A stretch of 6,868 nt of DNA. It comes from an uncultured Methylococcaceae bacterium. GTDB taxonomy: Bacteria; Pseudomonadota; Gammaproteobacteria; Methylococcales; Methylomonadaceae. The DNA is taken from NCBI GenBank assembly GCA_903903365.1, contig CAIUYS010000466.1, forward strand, positions 1 to 6,868, in the 5' to 3' direction. The position numbers were made by a program, and so were the translations under genes. Below are positions 1 through 5,580 of the stretch, piece after piece. The notes beneath the pieces were generated by a model. The model was not told the DNA's origin and did no database searches. It saw only the letters and a list, made by a program, of their open reading frames with translations. Every line of letters starts with the position of its first letter. Position 1 is the stretch's first letter.

Positions 1-1
1 C

Positions 2-70
2 TTGCAGCTTGAGGCGGTTTACAGGTACAACTGGGGCATAGACCCGCGGCCGCAATCAATGGGCGTGTAG
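2..70 (+). CDS. Possible C-terminal end of an unidentified protein (partial, cut by window edge)
   Basis: Frame 2 of the plus strand is open from the first base to a TAG at 68-70 and reads ...LQLEAVYRYNWGIDPRPQSMGV. The mix of aromatic, proline and glycine residues looks protein-like. The stop falls 15 bp before the stop of the leftward gene at 85, which would make a tight convergent pair. With only 22 residues visible, no family can be named. The opposite strand is also open here, so this could be chance. Confidence 0.3.
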   Translation: MQLEAVYRYNWGIDPRPQSMGV

Positions 71-84
71 CCTGCGACCAATTG

Positions 85-564
85 TCACCTCTCGTCTGCA
101 AAATTGCTTTCAATGAACGCATCTGGGTTTGCGCTTGAAAATCTCTTTGGCAAGTATGTGTTGTGGATGAAAAAACCCCAATGCTTCGCAGCTAGGATTT
201 GCTCGTTTAGTGCGGAGGCCTTTATCGGCACTCCCAGATATTCAGACCCTTCTTGATGGTTCCAAGTCGGGTCAACAACGTTGCCTTGGCGGTCAAGACA
301 CCAAGCGTGGTACGTGGTTAACGGATAGTCAATTGGCATCTGAGCCCAGCCTTCGCAGTAAGTAAGCTCCCTTGGCCGTGCAAGCGCAAGCATGCCGGCG
401 TTCTGAAGGCACTGCTTGGCTATGCCTCGCTTTAGACCTTTTGGTCGAGGCGATGATGTCTTCAAAACGCCATGACTCAAGCAAAATGATGCTGCTTCGC
501 CGGGCCCGGCATAAAGATGCCATGTGGTTCGTATTGAATTTCTGTCTAATTTTGGGATGGCCAT
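85..564 (-). CDS. Hypothetical protein with a papain/transglutaminase-like Cys-His-Asp pattern
   Basis: The product is 159 aa if it starts at the ATG at 564-562. I prefer this start because AGGA lies 5 nt upstream of it. The frame remains open to a TTG at 654, but the extra 30 residues look non-protein-like. The core has a helix beginning KQCLQNAG (Cys52), then YCEGWAQ, then YHAWCLDRQGNVVDPTW (His86, Asp98), then EYLGVPI. This order of Cys, 'YxEGxA', 'HAW' and 'DPTW' matches a family of uncharacterised phage and bacterial proteins that I recall as having a papain- or transglutaminase-like fold. Enzymatic activity is inferred from the triad spacing only. There is no signal peptide or membrane segment. 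The gene is leftward and converges on the possible partial gene at 2-70. Confidence 0.72.
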   Translation of the reverse strand: MAIPKLDRNSIRTTWHLYAGPGEAASFCLSHGVLKTSSPRPKGLKRGIAKQCLQNAGMLALARPRELTYCEGWAQMPIDYPLTTYHAWCLDRQGNVVDPTWNHQEGSEYLGVPIKASALNEQILAAKHWGFFIHNTYLPKRFSSANPDAFIESNFADER

Positions 565-781
565 GATGGTCCTGAAACAAGTGATTTTTGGGAGATGCCC
601 GCAGACTTTTTCTATTGGCATGTCTGTGTAGTCGCTTGTTTTAGCCTTGCCCAAAATTTATTGAGCATTCCTGCCTTTTATGGCAATGGCTTCTTCTGAT
701 TGGTTCAATAGACGGCTGAAACCTTGCTACCAATTGTCGCTGCGCCGCGTGTTAAATTGCCGGCAAAGGGAGAAGAGAAGA
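565..781. other. Intergenic gap between divergent genes, no feature seen
   Basis: These 217 bp separate the preferred start of the leftward gene at 564 from the weak rightward ORF at 782. I looked for promoters, hairpins and short ORFs and found nothing convincing. The upstream extension of the leftward frame (to 654) and of the rightward frame (from 680) both run into this gap, but neither looks coding. Confidence 0.4.
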
Positions 782-1099
782 ATGACCGACGCGCCAGAGC
801 AGTTCCCGGGGCGATTGCTCCTCTATGCAATCAATGGGTGGGAGGTCTATCCCATCAAAGCCAGCGCCCCATTGCCTCCAAAATTCCAGTGGCTCGATGG
901 CCTGGGCGACTACTTCTTGTTCTCAAAGTCGAATGGGACTGTGGCAGCGATTGCCAGCAGGAAGGCCGATGGCTCACTGGGGGGCGAGGTCGTTGGTAAT
1001 GGTAGCAAGGGGGGAGGGGGGCGGGGGATAACTGGTGGCAAGGATTTTGCGGAGCTGATTGGGCGGGTTGAGTCTGTGGCAGCTGGCGAGGTGGCTTAA
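782..1099 (+). CDS. Weakly supported small hypothetical protein
   Basis: 105 aa from the ATG at 782, preceded by a purine-rich GGGAGAAGAGAAGA that could serve as a ribosome binding site. The same frame is open from 680, but that extension (rich in Arg/Leu/Cys) is unconvincing. The N-terminal half, RLLLYAINGWEVYPIKASAPLP, reads like a folded beta/alpha segment. The part LLYAINGWEVYPIKA faintly recalls the start of bifunctional primase/polymerase domains, but too little is left to claim homology. The C-terminal half is glycine-rich (GNGSKGGGGRGITGG) because it is read through the G-run at 1009-1027. It may be a decayed fragment or a spurious ORF. Both other plus frames are open over part of the region, which lowers confidence. 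Confidence 0.38.
   Translation: MTDAPEQFPGRLLLYAINGWEVYPIKASAPLPPKFQWLDGLGDYFLFSKSNGTVAAIASRKADGSLGGEVVGNGSKGGGGRGITGGKDFAELIGRVESVAAGEVA
1009..1027 (+). repeat. G-rich tract (G6-A-G6-C-G5)
   Basis: Seventeen of 19 bases are G, in runs of 6, 6 and 5 split by single bases. A further G6 run sits at 979-984. Together these could form a G-quadruplex on the plus strand or be a hot spot for slippage. The tract lies inside the weak ORF at 782-1099. Confidence 0.7.
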
Positions 1100-1119
1100 C
1101 AGACATTGCAATCAAGAGT

Positions 1120-1146
1120 GCCGCTGTCTTGCTGATACGCAGTGGC
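1120..1146. terminator. Possible weak hairpin between convergent genes
   Basis: GCCGCTG (1120-1126) can pair with CAGTGGC (1140-1146), giving 7 bp with one G-U pair and a 13-nt loop. It lies between the convergent ends at 1099 and 1215. No U-run follows directly on either strand, so a terminator role is only suggested by position. Confidence 0.2.
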
Positions 1147-1214
1147 GTCGGCGGGATGGGGTTTTCTGAAATACGAGGACTGAAATTGGCAACCCTCAGC
1201 TTGGCTGGATTGGC

Positions 1215-1991
1215 CTAAGCGGGCTCAGCTCGAATGTGTCCGCCAAAAATCTTATCCAACCCGCTGCAGCTTTCGTCGACGTCACTTGGGTCATCTTGGA
1301 GATATGCAATTACGGTACCTGCGGGGTTGGCAGCAACGCTGTGTATTGCAGCCGAGTGGCCCAATATTTTCAGTAACTTCTCAAGGTCACGTCCATTACG
1401 TATGCTCTGTGCGCGGCTCTGAGTCTTTTGTGAAAGAACTTTCTGCTTGAAGACCGAATAGGCGTTGGCAGGCTCATTCCTCTGTACTTGCGAAGCGACG
1501 GGTACAACAGCTTCGAGAGTAGTCGGAGTTGAACCCATCAGCTTTGCTTCTTCAATTGACCGGTTGGCCTCTTGAATAGCATCCCACTCGCTTGCCAAAA
1601 CATCGCGAAGTAGGCCTTTTTCTGTCTGCGGCACTTGTTCCCGCCAGAACCGAGGTTGCGCCTTTATGTAGGACCAGAGCCTGACATCAGACGATGACAG
1701 CAACCTATCGCAGTTAAAAGCCATATTGGCTAACCGGTCCGACGCCCTCTCTGCCCACAGACAGTTGTCGAGTCGACGGTGATGACCGTTTTCTGAATCA
1801 GCCCCCCCGTAATCCCACAATCCTTCAACCTCTGAAGAGAAAACGTCGTTGATTGCCCTGGTGACAATGTTGGGAACCGTGTCTCTGTGAAGCCTGGCCA
1901 TCATCTCAAGGTTAAACCGCATCTTTGGGGTCACCCGGATGCTCATTGTCACATTCCTCGACCCGTCATCGCCCTTCGGTGTTCTTGCCAC
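1215..1991 (-). CDS. Ribbon-helix-helix DNA-binding protein, probable regulator of the island
   Basis: 258 aa, GTG start at 1991 with GGAAAG about 8 nt upstream, giving MARTPKGDDG. Residues about 14-52 have the ribbon-helix-helix (Arc/MetJ type) layout. A short strand VTMSIRV is followed by helix TPKMRFNLEMMARLH and a second helix VPNIVTRAINDVFSSE. The strand residues T15, S17 and R19 would face DNA. Residues 60-125 include LWAERASDRLANMAF and DVRLWSYIKAQPRFWREQ. This resembles uncharacterised proteins of integrative elements that I recall carrying the same N-terminus and an 'LWxxIKxxPxxW' segment. The C-terminal half is of unknown role. The gene is divergent from the array at 2357 across a region with two promoters and an inverted repeat, so self-regulation and control of the array are plausible but inferred. 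Confidence 0.85.
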   Translation of the reverse strand: MARTPKGDDGSRNVTMSIRVTPKMRFNLEMMARLHRDTVPNIVTRAINDVFSSEVEGLWDYGGADSENGHHRRLDNCLWAERASDRLANMAFNCDRLLSSSDVRLWSYIKAQPRFWREQVPQTEKGLLRDVLASEWDAIQEANRSIEEAKLMGSTPTTLEAVVPVASQVQRNEPANAYSVFKQKVLSQKTQSRAQSIRNGRDLEKLLKILGHSAAIHSVAANPAGTVIAYLQDDPSDVDESCSGLDKIFGGHIRAEPA

Positions 1992-2024
1992 GTCTTTCTT
2001 TCCAAATTTTAGGGAATAACGTGT

Positions 2025-2053
2025 ACCTTATCACAACAGGCTAAAAATGTCAA
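2025..2053 (-). promoter_or_regulatory. Predicted sigma70-type promoter of the ribbon-helix-helix gene
   Basis: On the minus strand, TTGACA (2053-2048, a consensus -35) is followed after exactly 17 nt by TAAGGT (2030-2025), with TGA just before it as an extended -10. The expected start would be near 2018, leaving a leader of about 27 nt before the GTG at 1991. Confidence 0.6.
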
Positions 2054-2072
2054 TAGAGCTACATTGTCGGTG

Positions 2073-2094
2073 TCAAGCATACAACAATGCTTGA
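2073..2094. promoter_or_regulatory. Perfect inverted repeat, candidate operator
   Basis: TCAAGCAT (2073-2080), spacer ACAACA (2081-2086), then ATGCTTGA (2087-2094). The arms are perfect 8-bp reverse complements. The right arm runs into the -35 box of the rightward promoter (2091-2096), the classic place for a repressor site. A second TGTCAA (2048-2053) repeats the start of the left arm region at 2071 and overlaps the leftward -35. The ribbon-helix-helix protein encoded alongside is the obvious candidate ligand, by inference. Confidence 0.55.
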
Positions 2095-2119
2095 AATTTT
2101 GGAGGTGTCATGCTATACT
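2091..2119 (+). promoter_or_regulatory. Predicted sigma70-type promoter of the rightward array
   Basis: TTGAAA (2091-2096), 17-nt spacer, TATACT (2114-2119), preceded by TGC giving an extended -10. The start would be near 2126, so the mRNA would carry a leader of about 230 nt before the ATG at 2357. That leader contains two copies of the hairpin motif at 2162 and 2290. Confidence 0.65.
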
Positions 2120-2161
2120 GAGCGTATCAGATTTAGAGCTACCAGTAACAAATTGGAAGAA

Positions 2162-2216
2162 CCCGGATAAGGTCCGGGGATGGGAAACAGCATCCGGCAT
2201 CGTCCGGTTTTATTTT
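2162..2216 (+). promoter_or_regulatory. Hairpin motif 1, copy A, with possible attenuator
   Basis: CCCGGA (2162-2167) pairs with TCCGGG (2173-2178) around the 5-nt loop TAAGG. A 15-nt linker (2179-2193) follows, then CCGG (2194-2197) can pair with CCGG (2204-2207). TTTTATTTT (2208-2216) follows directly, so the last hairpin resembles a short intrinsic terminator. GATG (2179-2182) can also pair with CATC (2191-2194), which would compete with that last hairpin. An attenuation role is inferred. Confidence 0.5.
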
Positions 2217-2242
2217 AGTCCAAATTACGTGGACGTTACGAT

Positions 2243-2353
2243 ATGTACACGTATCGAAAGTGTAAAGTAAAGGTAATGGGAACAAAGCGCCCGGATGATT
2301 TCCGGGGATGGAAGACAACATCCGGCATGAGTCGGGTGCACATAAGAAAGTAA
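2243..2353 (+). CDS. Possible 36-aa leader peptide overlapping hairpin copy B (doubtful)
   Basis: An ATG at 2243 (second in-frame ATG at 2276 after AAAGGTA) opens a frame ending with TAA at 2351-2353, 3 nt before the ATG at 2357. It reads through motif copy B as KRPDDFRGWKTTSGMSR. The same frame of copy A reads NPDKVRGWETASGIVR, so the peptides look alike. Nearly all base differences between A and B change an amino acid, and copy C has no start codon and hits a stop. This favours a structured element over a translated peptide. Confidence 0.2.
   Translation: MYTYRKCKVKVMGTKRPDDFRGWKTTSGMSRVHIRK
2290..2339 (+). promoter_or_regulatory. Hairpin motif 1, copy B, in the leader of the gene at 2357
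   Basis: CCCGGA (2290-2295), 5-nt loop TGATT, TCCGGG (2301-2306), 15-nt linker (2307-2321), then CCGG at 2322-2325 and CGGG at 2333-2336. Compared with copy A, the first stem is unchanged while 4 of 5 loop bases differ. GCGCCCG (2287-2293) can alternatively pair with CGGGTGC (2333-2339), so two exclusive folds are possible. It ends about 20 nt before the start codon at 2357. Confidence 0.55.
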
Positions 2354-2356
2354 GCA

Positions 2357-3052
2357 ATGAAAGACAAAGTGGAAAGTAAATGTTCAAAGAAGAGCTACTC
2401 GGAGATGAGAGCTGAAGAGAAACGCAATGGCACGCAATACAAGCTGAGGACCGAATTTCGGCACGACTGCCTGCAGATTCTCTGCTTGCTAAGGCCTTGG
2501 GTATTGAGTTGGAAAGAATCACCAGGATTGGGTCTAGATGACAGTCATGTTGATGACGACGGGCGAATCTGGTCCAGTCAGGATTGCGGTATCGATTTCG
2601 GTGTCGAATTCATCATCGCTGAAGGAGGTCCAACATTGAAGGAAATTCGGTGGCTCATCAACGCAATTGTCGATTGCCATGTGGCGGCGCAGACAGTTTC
2701 GGAGCGAGCGCAATACACAGGAAAGCGCATAGATTACGAACTCTTCGACGATATGGCGATGCCTCCAAGTCCTCAAGTAATCAGGAAAGCAATCGAAGCG
2801 ATAAAGGAACAGCAAGAGAGCCTTGAAATATGTCGTGAACGTTCGATGGAGACAATTGACAGGCTTGACGTTCAACTTGGCGACGATGAACCATATAAAC
2901 GTCGGACAGCAAGAAGCACCGCTAATTGTTTGTTAGCACACCACTTAGACAACAAAATCGGAATTGACCCCGTACGGTTGGAAGAGTACGTTTACCGGTC
3001 AATAGTCGTAGATAGAGACCGTGGAACTGTAAAGATTCAATTGGGGCAATAA
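2357..3052 (+). CDS. Unknown family X protein, long paralogue
   Basis: 231 aa, first gene of the array. I do not recognise a named family. Residues 28-130 align with residues 9-100 of the protein at 4194. Shared blocks are PW..(S/D)WKES (47-55), GGPTLKEIRWLI (90-101), DCHVAAQTV (106-114) and YTGKR (120-124). The tails then differ completely; here 135-175 is charged and helix-prone (IRKAIEAIKEQQESLEICRER), possibly a coiled coil. The start is supported because the 4194 gene begins with the same MKD and the same ATAAGAAAGTA block just upstream; an extra 17 or so residues sit after it in this copy. No signal peptide or membrane span, so cytosolic. No strong Shine-Dalgarno sequence. Confidence 0.85.
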   Translation: MKDKVESKCSKKSYSEMRAEEKRNGTQYKLRTEFRHDCLQILCLLRPWVLSWKESPGLGLDDSHVDDDGRIWSSQDCGIDFGVEFIIAEGGPTLKEIRWLINAIVDCHVAAQTVSERAQYTGKRIDYELFDDMAMPPSPQVIRKAIEAIKEQQESLEICRERSMETIDRLDVQLGDDEPYKRRTARSTANCLLAHHLDNKIGIDPVRLEEYVYRSIVVDRDRGTVKIQLGQ

Positions 3053-3119
3053 CAAGATAGTCAGACTTTCCTCGTCTGGTCCCCTCAAAACGACGACAAC
3101 CTGACCATTCAATGAATAG

Positions 3120-3153
3120 ATGAACTAGACACAGTTCGAGCTGCTGCATGCAG
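3120..3153 (+). promoter_or_regulatory. Double-hairpin motif 2, copy 1
   Basis: GAACT (3122-3126) pairs with AGTTC (3133-3137), then GAG, then CTGC (3141-3144) pairs with GCAG (3150-3153). CTGCATGCAG (3144-3153) is also a 10-bp palindrome. The copy at 6562-6595 has the same length and layout, with two base pairs changed on both sides. It ends 26 nt before the ATG at 3180. Confidence 0.55.
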
Positions 3154-3179
3154 TTTTGTAACCAACCAGTATTAAATAA

Positions 3180-3287
3180 ATGAACTCAAATAATGAAACT
3201 TTGAATCCGTCCAGAGATGAGCGGAACGTGAGCGGCGGTGGGATTTCAGCATCTGCCCTGACTGAGCTGATGAAACGATTGGACGGA
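3180..3287 (+). repeat. Direct repeat, left copy (partner at 5473-5580)
   Basis: A 108-bp block with 7 mismatches to 5473-5580, same orientation, about 2.3 kb apart. It coincides with the first 36 codons of both genes. Recombination between the copies would remove the genes at 3623, 4194 and 4949 and fuse the 3180 start to the 5473 tail in frame. Confidence 0.9.
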
Positions 3288-3512
3288 AAGTGTACATGGG
3301 GTCCCGCCAGAGATGCTGGAACGTATGGCTGCACGATGTCTGCCTATTTAAGTCTAAACAAGGAGGAGAAAGAACAACCTAAACCAGAAATCACGTTTAA
3401 CAGAAGGCCCGAGTGGATGCAAGAAACATATGGTCTGACCAAGCAGGCAAATATCTACGGGCTACTGAGAACGAATATGGACCATTTTGGACTAAAGGCG
3501 AGTGACTGTTAG
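3180..3512 (+). CDS. Small chimeric protein: DUF6876-type N-terminal leader with an unrelated tail
   Basis: 110 aa. The first 36 codons are 93.5% identical in DNA (7 differences in 108) to the start of the gene at 5473, giving MNSNN.T..PS.DERNVSG.GISASALTELMKR.DG. Similarity begins exactly at the ATG and stops after codon 36; upstream DNA is unrelated. The remaining 74 residues (KCTWGPARDAGTYGC ... ASDC) show none of the DUF6876 motifs in any frame and match nothing I know. Six of the seven differences change the amino acid, which suggests weak constraint on this protein. It may be a recombinant remnant or a real protein with an exchanged effector part. The start is set by the shared ATG; no Shine-Dalgarno sequence is visible. 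Confidence 0.6.
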   Translation: MNSNNETLNPSRDERNVSGGGISASALTELMKRLDGKCTWGPARDAGTYGCTMSAYLSLNKEEKEQPKPEITFNRRPEWMQETYGLTKQANIYGLLRTNMDHFGLKASDC

Positions 3513-3549
3513 AAAAAGCAGTAACAAAGAAGAGTCAAGAAACAAGGAC

Positions 3550-3596
3550 CCCGGTGATGTACCGGGCCAGAGAATACAACTCGGGCTGACAGCCCG
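3550..3596 (+). promoter_or_regulatory. Hairpin motif 1, copy C, in the leader of the gene at 3623
   Basis: CCCGGT (3550-3555), 5-nt loop GATGT, ACCGGG (3561-3566), a 15-nt linker (3567-3581) containing GAATACAAC, then CGGGCT (3582-3587) pairing with AGCCCG (3591-3596) around GAC. Relative to copies A and B the closing pair of the first stem has swapped from A-U to U-A, and the second hairpin is longer. It ends 26 nt before the ATG at 3623. Confidence 0.55.
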
Positions 3597-3622
3597 GGAC
3601 AACAAGAAAAGAGGGACGATAA

Positions 3623-4162
3623 ATGATTGACAAAGCAATGTGGGAAAAAAACAGGTATGCCCAGCATGCAAAAGTGGAAGTCACCGGCGAATACGAAATA
3701 GTGACCTTTCCTATGTCTGTAAGTGACGATGAACACGTCAGTGAGGCGGCAAGATTTCTTGCAGAGCAAGGAATTCACGAGAAACCAGGACGAGAGGCAA
3801 AGTATCACGCCGACCTAAATCAGGTGCTGAGGGATGTTCGAGTCATCGACTTTGTGAGTGTTAATGGAAGTGATATCTGCGTGCAAACCGACATTGAGCA
3901 CTGGGCATATTTCGACAGACGTACAGACCTACTTAAGTTCTATAAAGCACTGTTTTCAAAAGGATATGAAATCAGAAACTGCTATGCGAACGAGGATAAC
4001 CAAGCGGTTATCAAATTTGCACACACAGGTAATCTCGAACTCTCCGATATCTCTTTGAGAACAATTTGGCTCAGTCGTCAAGCGCGAAAGCTGCGAGGTG
4101 AATATGACGGATGGGAAGTGACGACTGACAGGGAAGGCAATTTGAAGGCAGTTCAGCATTAA
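3623..4162 (+). CDS. RraB-like domain protein
   Basis: 179 aa. The start ATG has GAGGG 7-8 nt upstream, the best ribosome binding site in the array. The C-terminal half (about 91-166) fits my memory of the RraB family (ribonuclease E inhibitor B, PF06877). It runs IEHWAYFDRRTDLLKFYKAL, then SKGYEIRNC, then a strand AVIKFAH, then a helix ending in LRGEYDGWEV, where 'GEYDGW' is the family hallmark. The N-terminal 90 residues (GEYEIVTFPMSVSDDEH, then a helix, then VRVIDFVSVNGSDICV) are not assigned; some RraB-family proteins carry an extra alpha/beta domain there. In E. coli RraB binds RNase E, but in an accessory array another target is as likely. No membrane segment. The gene at 4194 follows after 31 nt. 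Confidence 0.82.
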   Translation: MIDKAMWEKNRYAQHAKVEVTGEYEIVTFPMSVSDDEHVSEAARFLAEQGIHEKPGREAKYHADLNQVLRDVRVIDFVSVNGSDICVQTDIEHWAYFDRRTDLLKFYKALFSKGYEIRNCYANEDNQAVIKFAHTGNLELSDISLRTIWLSRQARKLRGEYDGWEVTTDREGNLKAVQH

Positions 4163-4193
4163 CAATGAGCAAATCGATATAAGAAAGTAGAAG

Positions 4194-4811
4194 ATGAAAG
4201 ACAACAAATGTAAAACGTTTAAATTTCGCGCCGAATGCGCTGCAGACGCTCAAGCGATTCGGAGTTTGCTGCTTCCATGGTCAGTTGATTGGAAGGAATC
4301 AAGGGAAAACATGGAGCATGAAGGAAGTATTTACCAAATGCCGGACGTCGAGGTTGAATTCAGCATAGTCGACGGCGGTCCCACTCTAAACGAAATTCAA
4401 TGGCTGATAGATGGAATAGATGACTGCCATGTGGCAAGTGAAACTGTTGAAGAAATCGAGAGCTATACCGGAGAAAGGGTTTCTCGAAGGGCGTTCGCTG
4501 CCCCCGCAAAACAACCAAGTGAGGGCCTAATGAAAAAGGCGCAAGCCACGGCCATTTTGCGTCAACGGGTGCTGAAAAATGAGCTTCAACGTGCTCAGCA
4601 TCTTCACATGACCTTTGAGGCGATACGGATTAGTGGCAATACCAAATCTGCCGGTTTGGAGGGGCCAAATCCGGGTTGGATTGCAGTAGTGGAGCATAAA
4701 CCTACCGGCCTCTCCTCGGTGCGACGCGTCACGGCCAGAGGATTTGGGAAGAATATGAAGAAAATGGAACACGTGAGAGTTGATGCGCGAATGACGACTA
4801 TCGATTCATAA
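4194..4811 (+). CDS. Unknown family X protein, short paralogue
   Basis: 205 aa, diverged paralogue of the 2357 product. The shared region is residues 9-100: LLLPWSVDWKES (25-36), VEVEFSIVDGGPTLNEI (52-68), DCHVASETV (77-85), YTGERV (91-96). The patterned hydrophobics around 'GGPTLxEIxWLI' suggest a strand then an amphipathic helix. The C-terminal 100 residues differ from the paralogue: a basic helical part (MKKAQATAILRQRV) and a strand-rich end (PGWIAVVEHKPTG). The 20 bases upstream repeat those of 2357 (ATAAGAAAGTA, then ATGAAAGACAA across the start), which fixes the start and shows the duplicated unit included its translation start region. It lies 31 nt after the RraB-like gene, probably co-transcribed. 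Confidence 0.85.
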   Translation: MKDNKCKTFKFRAECAADAQAIRSLLLPWSVDWKESRENMEHEGSIYQMPDVEVEFSIVDGGPTLNEIQWLIDGIDDCHVASETVEEIESYTGERVSRRAFAAPAKQPSEGLMKKAQATAILRQRVLKNELQRAQHLHMTFEAIRISGNTKSAGLEGPNPGWIAVVEHKPTGLSSVRRVTARGFGKNMKKMEHVRVDARMTTIDS

Positions 4812-4852
4812 CTAGATTATATGTATGCCAGCACTTGTGCAAAGGCCAGAGG

Positions 4853-4871
4853 TTCGGTCCAATGGGCCGAA
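4853..4871 (+). promoter_or_regulatory. Strong hairpin in the leader of the gene at 4949
   Basis: TTCGGTCC (4853-4860) pairs with GGGCCGAA (4864-4871), 8 bp with one G-U pair and a 3-nt AAT loop. It sits in the 137-bp gap before 4949. It differs from motifs 1 and 2 and is followed by AATATTAA rather than a U-run, so it is not an obvious terminator. Confidence 0.45.
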
Positions 4872-4948
4872 AATATTAAAACAACGAGTCCAGGTGAATA
4901 CCATTATTCTCCTGACCCACATCTACAACAAACAATCAGATATTAATA

Positions 4949-5443
4949 ATGAAAACAAATACTGCCAATAAGTCAGACACCCTCTCACTCGTTGCACGAG
5001 CCAGGGAGATTTTTGAAATTCTCGTGAAACAACATGCATTTGAAGATGAGCTTCGGAATGGTAGTCCAGAGGGAAATGTCGCATTCGACTCAAGTGGATG
5101 GCTTTGGAAGCATTTTGGAGACTTCTTTTTGAACAGCAATGTGGAAATCGCCAAAGATTATTTCAACCCTTTTATGGGGGCAATTTCTTATTACCTATTT
5201 GGTCAGAACGTTGTGTTTATTGATTTTGTCGAAGGGTTCAATGAAGAGCATCGAGAGTTTGGCAACTTGATATTCGCGTATGTCGATGCGAATCTTGATT
5301 CGCTAACAAGAATTATTCAATCCCACTGGCCAAAAGAATACAGTGCTATTCAGGCGATGAATACAAATGCTCAGGGCTTGGCTGGTCAAACTGTAGTCCA
5401 TGCAAGTTGCCAAATACAGGCAGTTGTCGCTTTGCACCATTAA
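4949..5443 (+). CDS. Hypothetical protein, aromatic-rich, no recognised family
   Basis: 164 aa. I do not recognise it. Residues 10-37 form a likely helix (LSLVARAREIFEILVKQHAFEDEL). The middle is rich in aromatic residues (SSGWLWKHFGDFF, 49-60; YFNPFMGAISYYLF, 71-84), followed by VVFIDFVEGF. The last 25 residues (GQTVVHASCQIQAVVALHH) look less like a folded domain; they might be the product of a late frame change, but I cannot show one. The start has no Shine-Dalgarno sequence; the AT-rich upstream bases are typical of leaderless-like or SD-independent starts. The gene follows the family X paralogue after 137 bp and precedes the DUF6876-type gene by 29 bp. Confidence 0.75.
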   Translation: MKTNTANKSDTLSLVARAREIFEILVKQHAFEDELRNGSPEGNVAFDSSGWLWKHFGDFFLNSNVEIAKDYFNPFMGAISYYLFGQNVVFIDFVEGFNEEHREFGNLIFAYVDANLDSLTRIIQSHWPKEYSAIQAMNTNAQGLAGQTVVHASCQIQAVVALHH

Positions 5444-5472
5444 CCAGCGACACCCTAACAATTAAAGAAAAA

Positions 5473-5580
5473 ATGAACTCAAATAATGACACTTCGATTC
5501 CGTCCGGAGATGAGCGGAACGTGAGCGGCGATGGGATTTCAGCATCTGCCCTGACCGAGCTGATGAAACGATTCGACGGA
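5473..5580 (+). repeat. Direct repeat, right copy (partner at 3180-3287)
   Basis: Seven mismatches in 108 bp to the left copy. Six of the seven are amino-acid changing (E/D, L/S, N/I, R/G, G/D, L/F) and one is silent. Bases upstream of the ATG differ, so the duplicated segment is a 5' coding block only. Confidence 0.9.

Noticed and set aside
2064..2270. 68-codon plus-strand ORF
   Set aside because: It begins with TTG, overlaps the promoter, operator repeat and hairpin copy A, and its likeness to the frame through copy B is explained by the repeated DNA motif.
3264..3300. Hammerhead ribozyme core (CTGATGA with a downstream GAAA)
   Set aside because: The bases between do not form stem II, the second copy at 5560 lacks GAAA, and the site lies within a coding block (TELMKR).
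3125..3334. Minus-strand ORFs at 3125-3334 and 5346-5612 with similar products
   Set aside because: Their likeness is the reverse-strand shadow of the duplicated 108-bp coding block.
3288..3512. Frameshifted DUF6876 tail in the 3180 gene
   Set aside because: I read the other frames after codon 36 and found no YRH, EGVR, DFP or LLLTEY motifs; the tail DNA is simply different.
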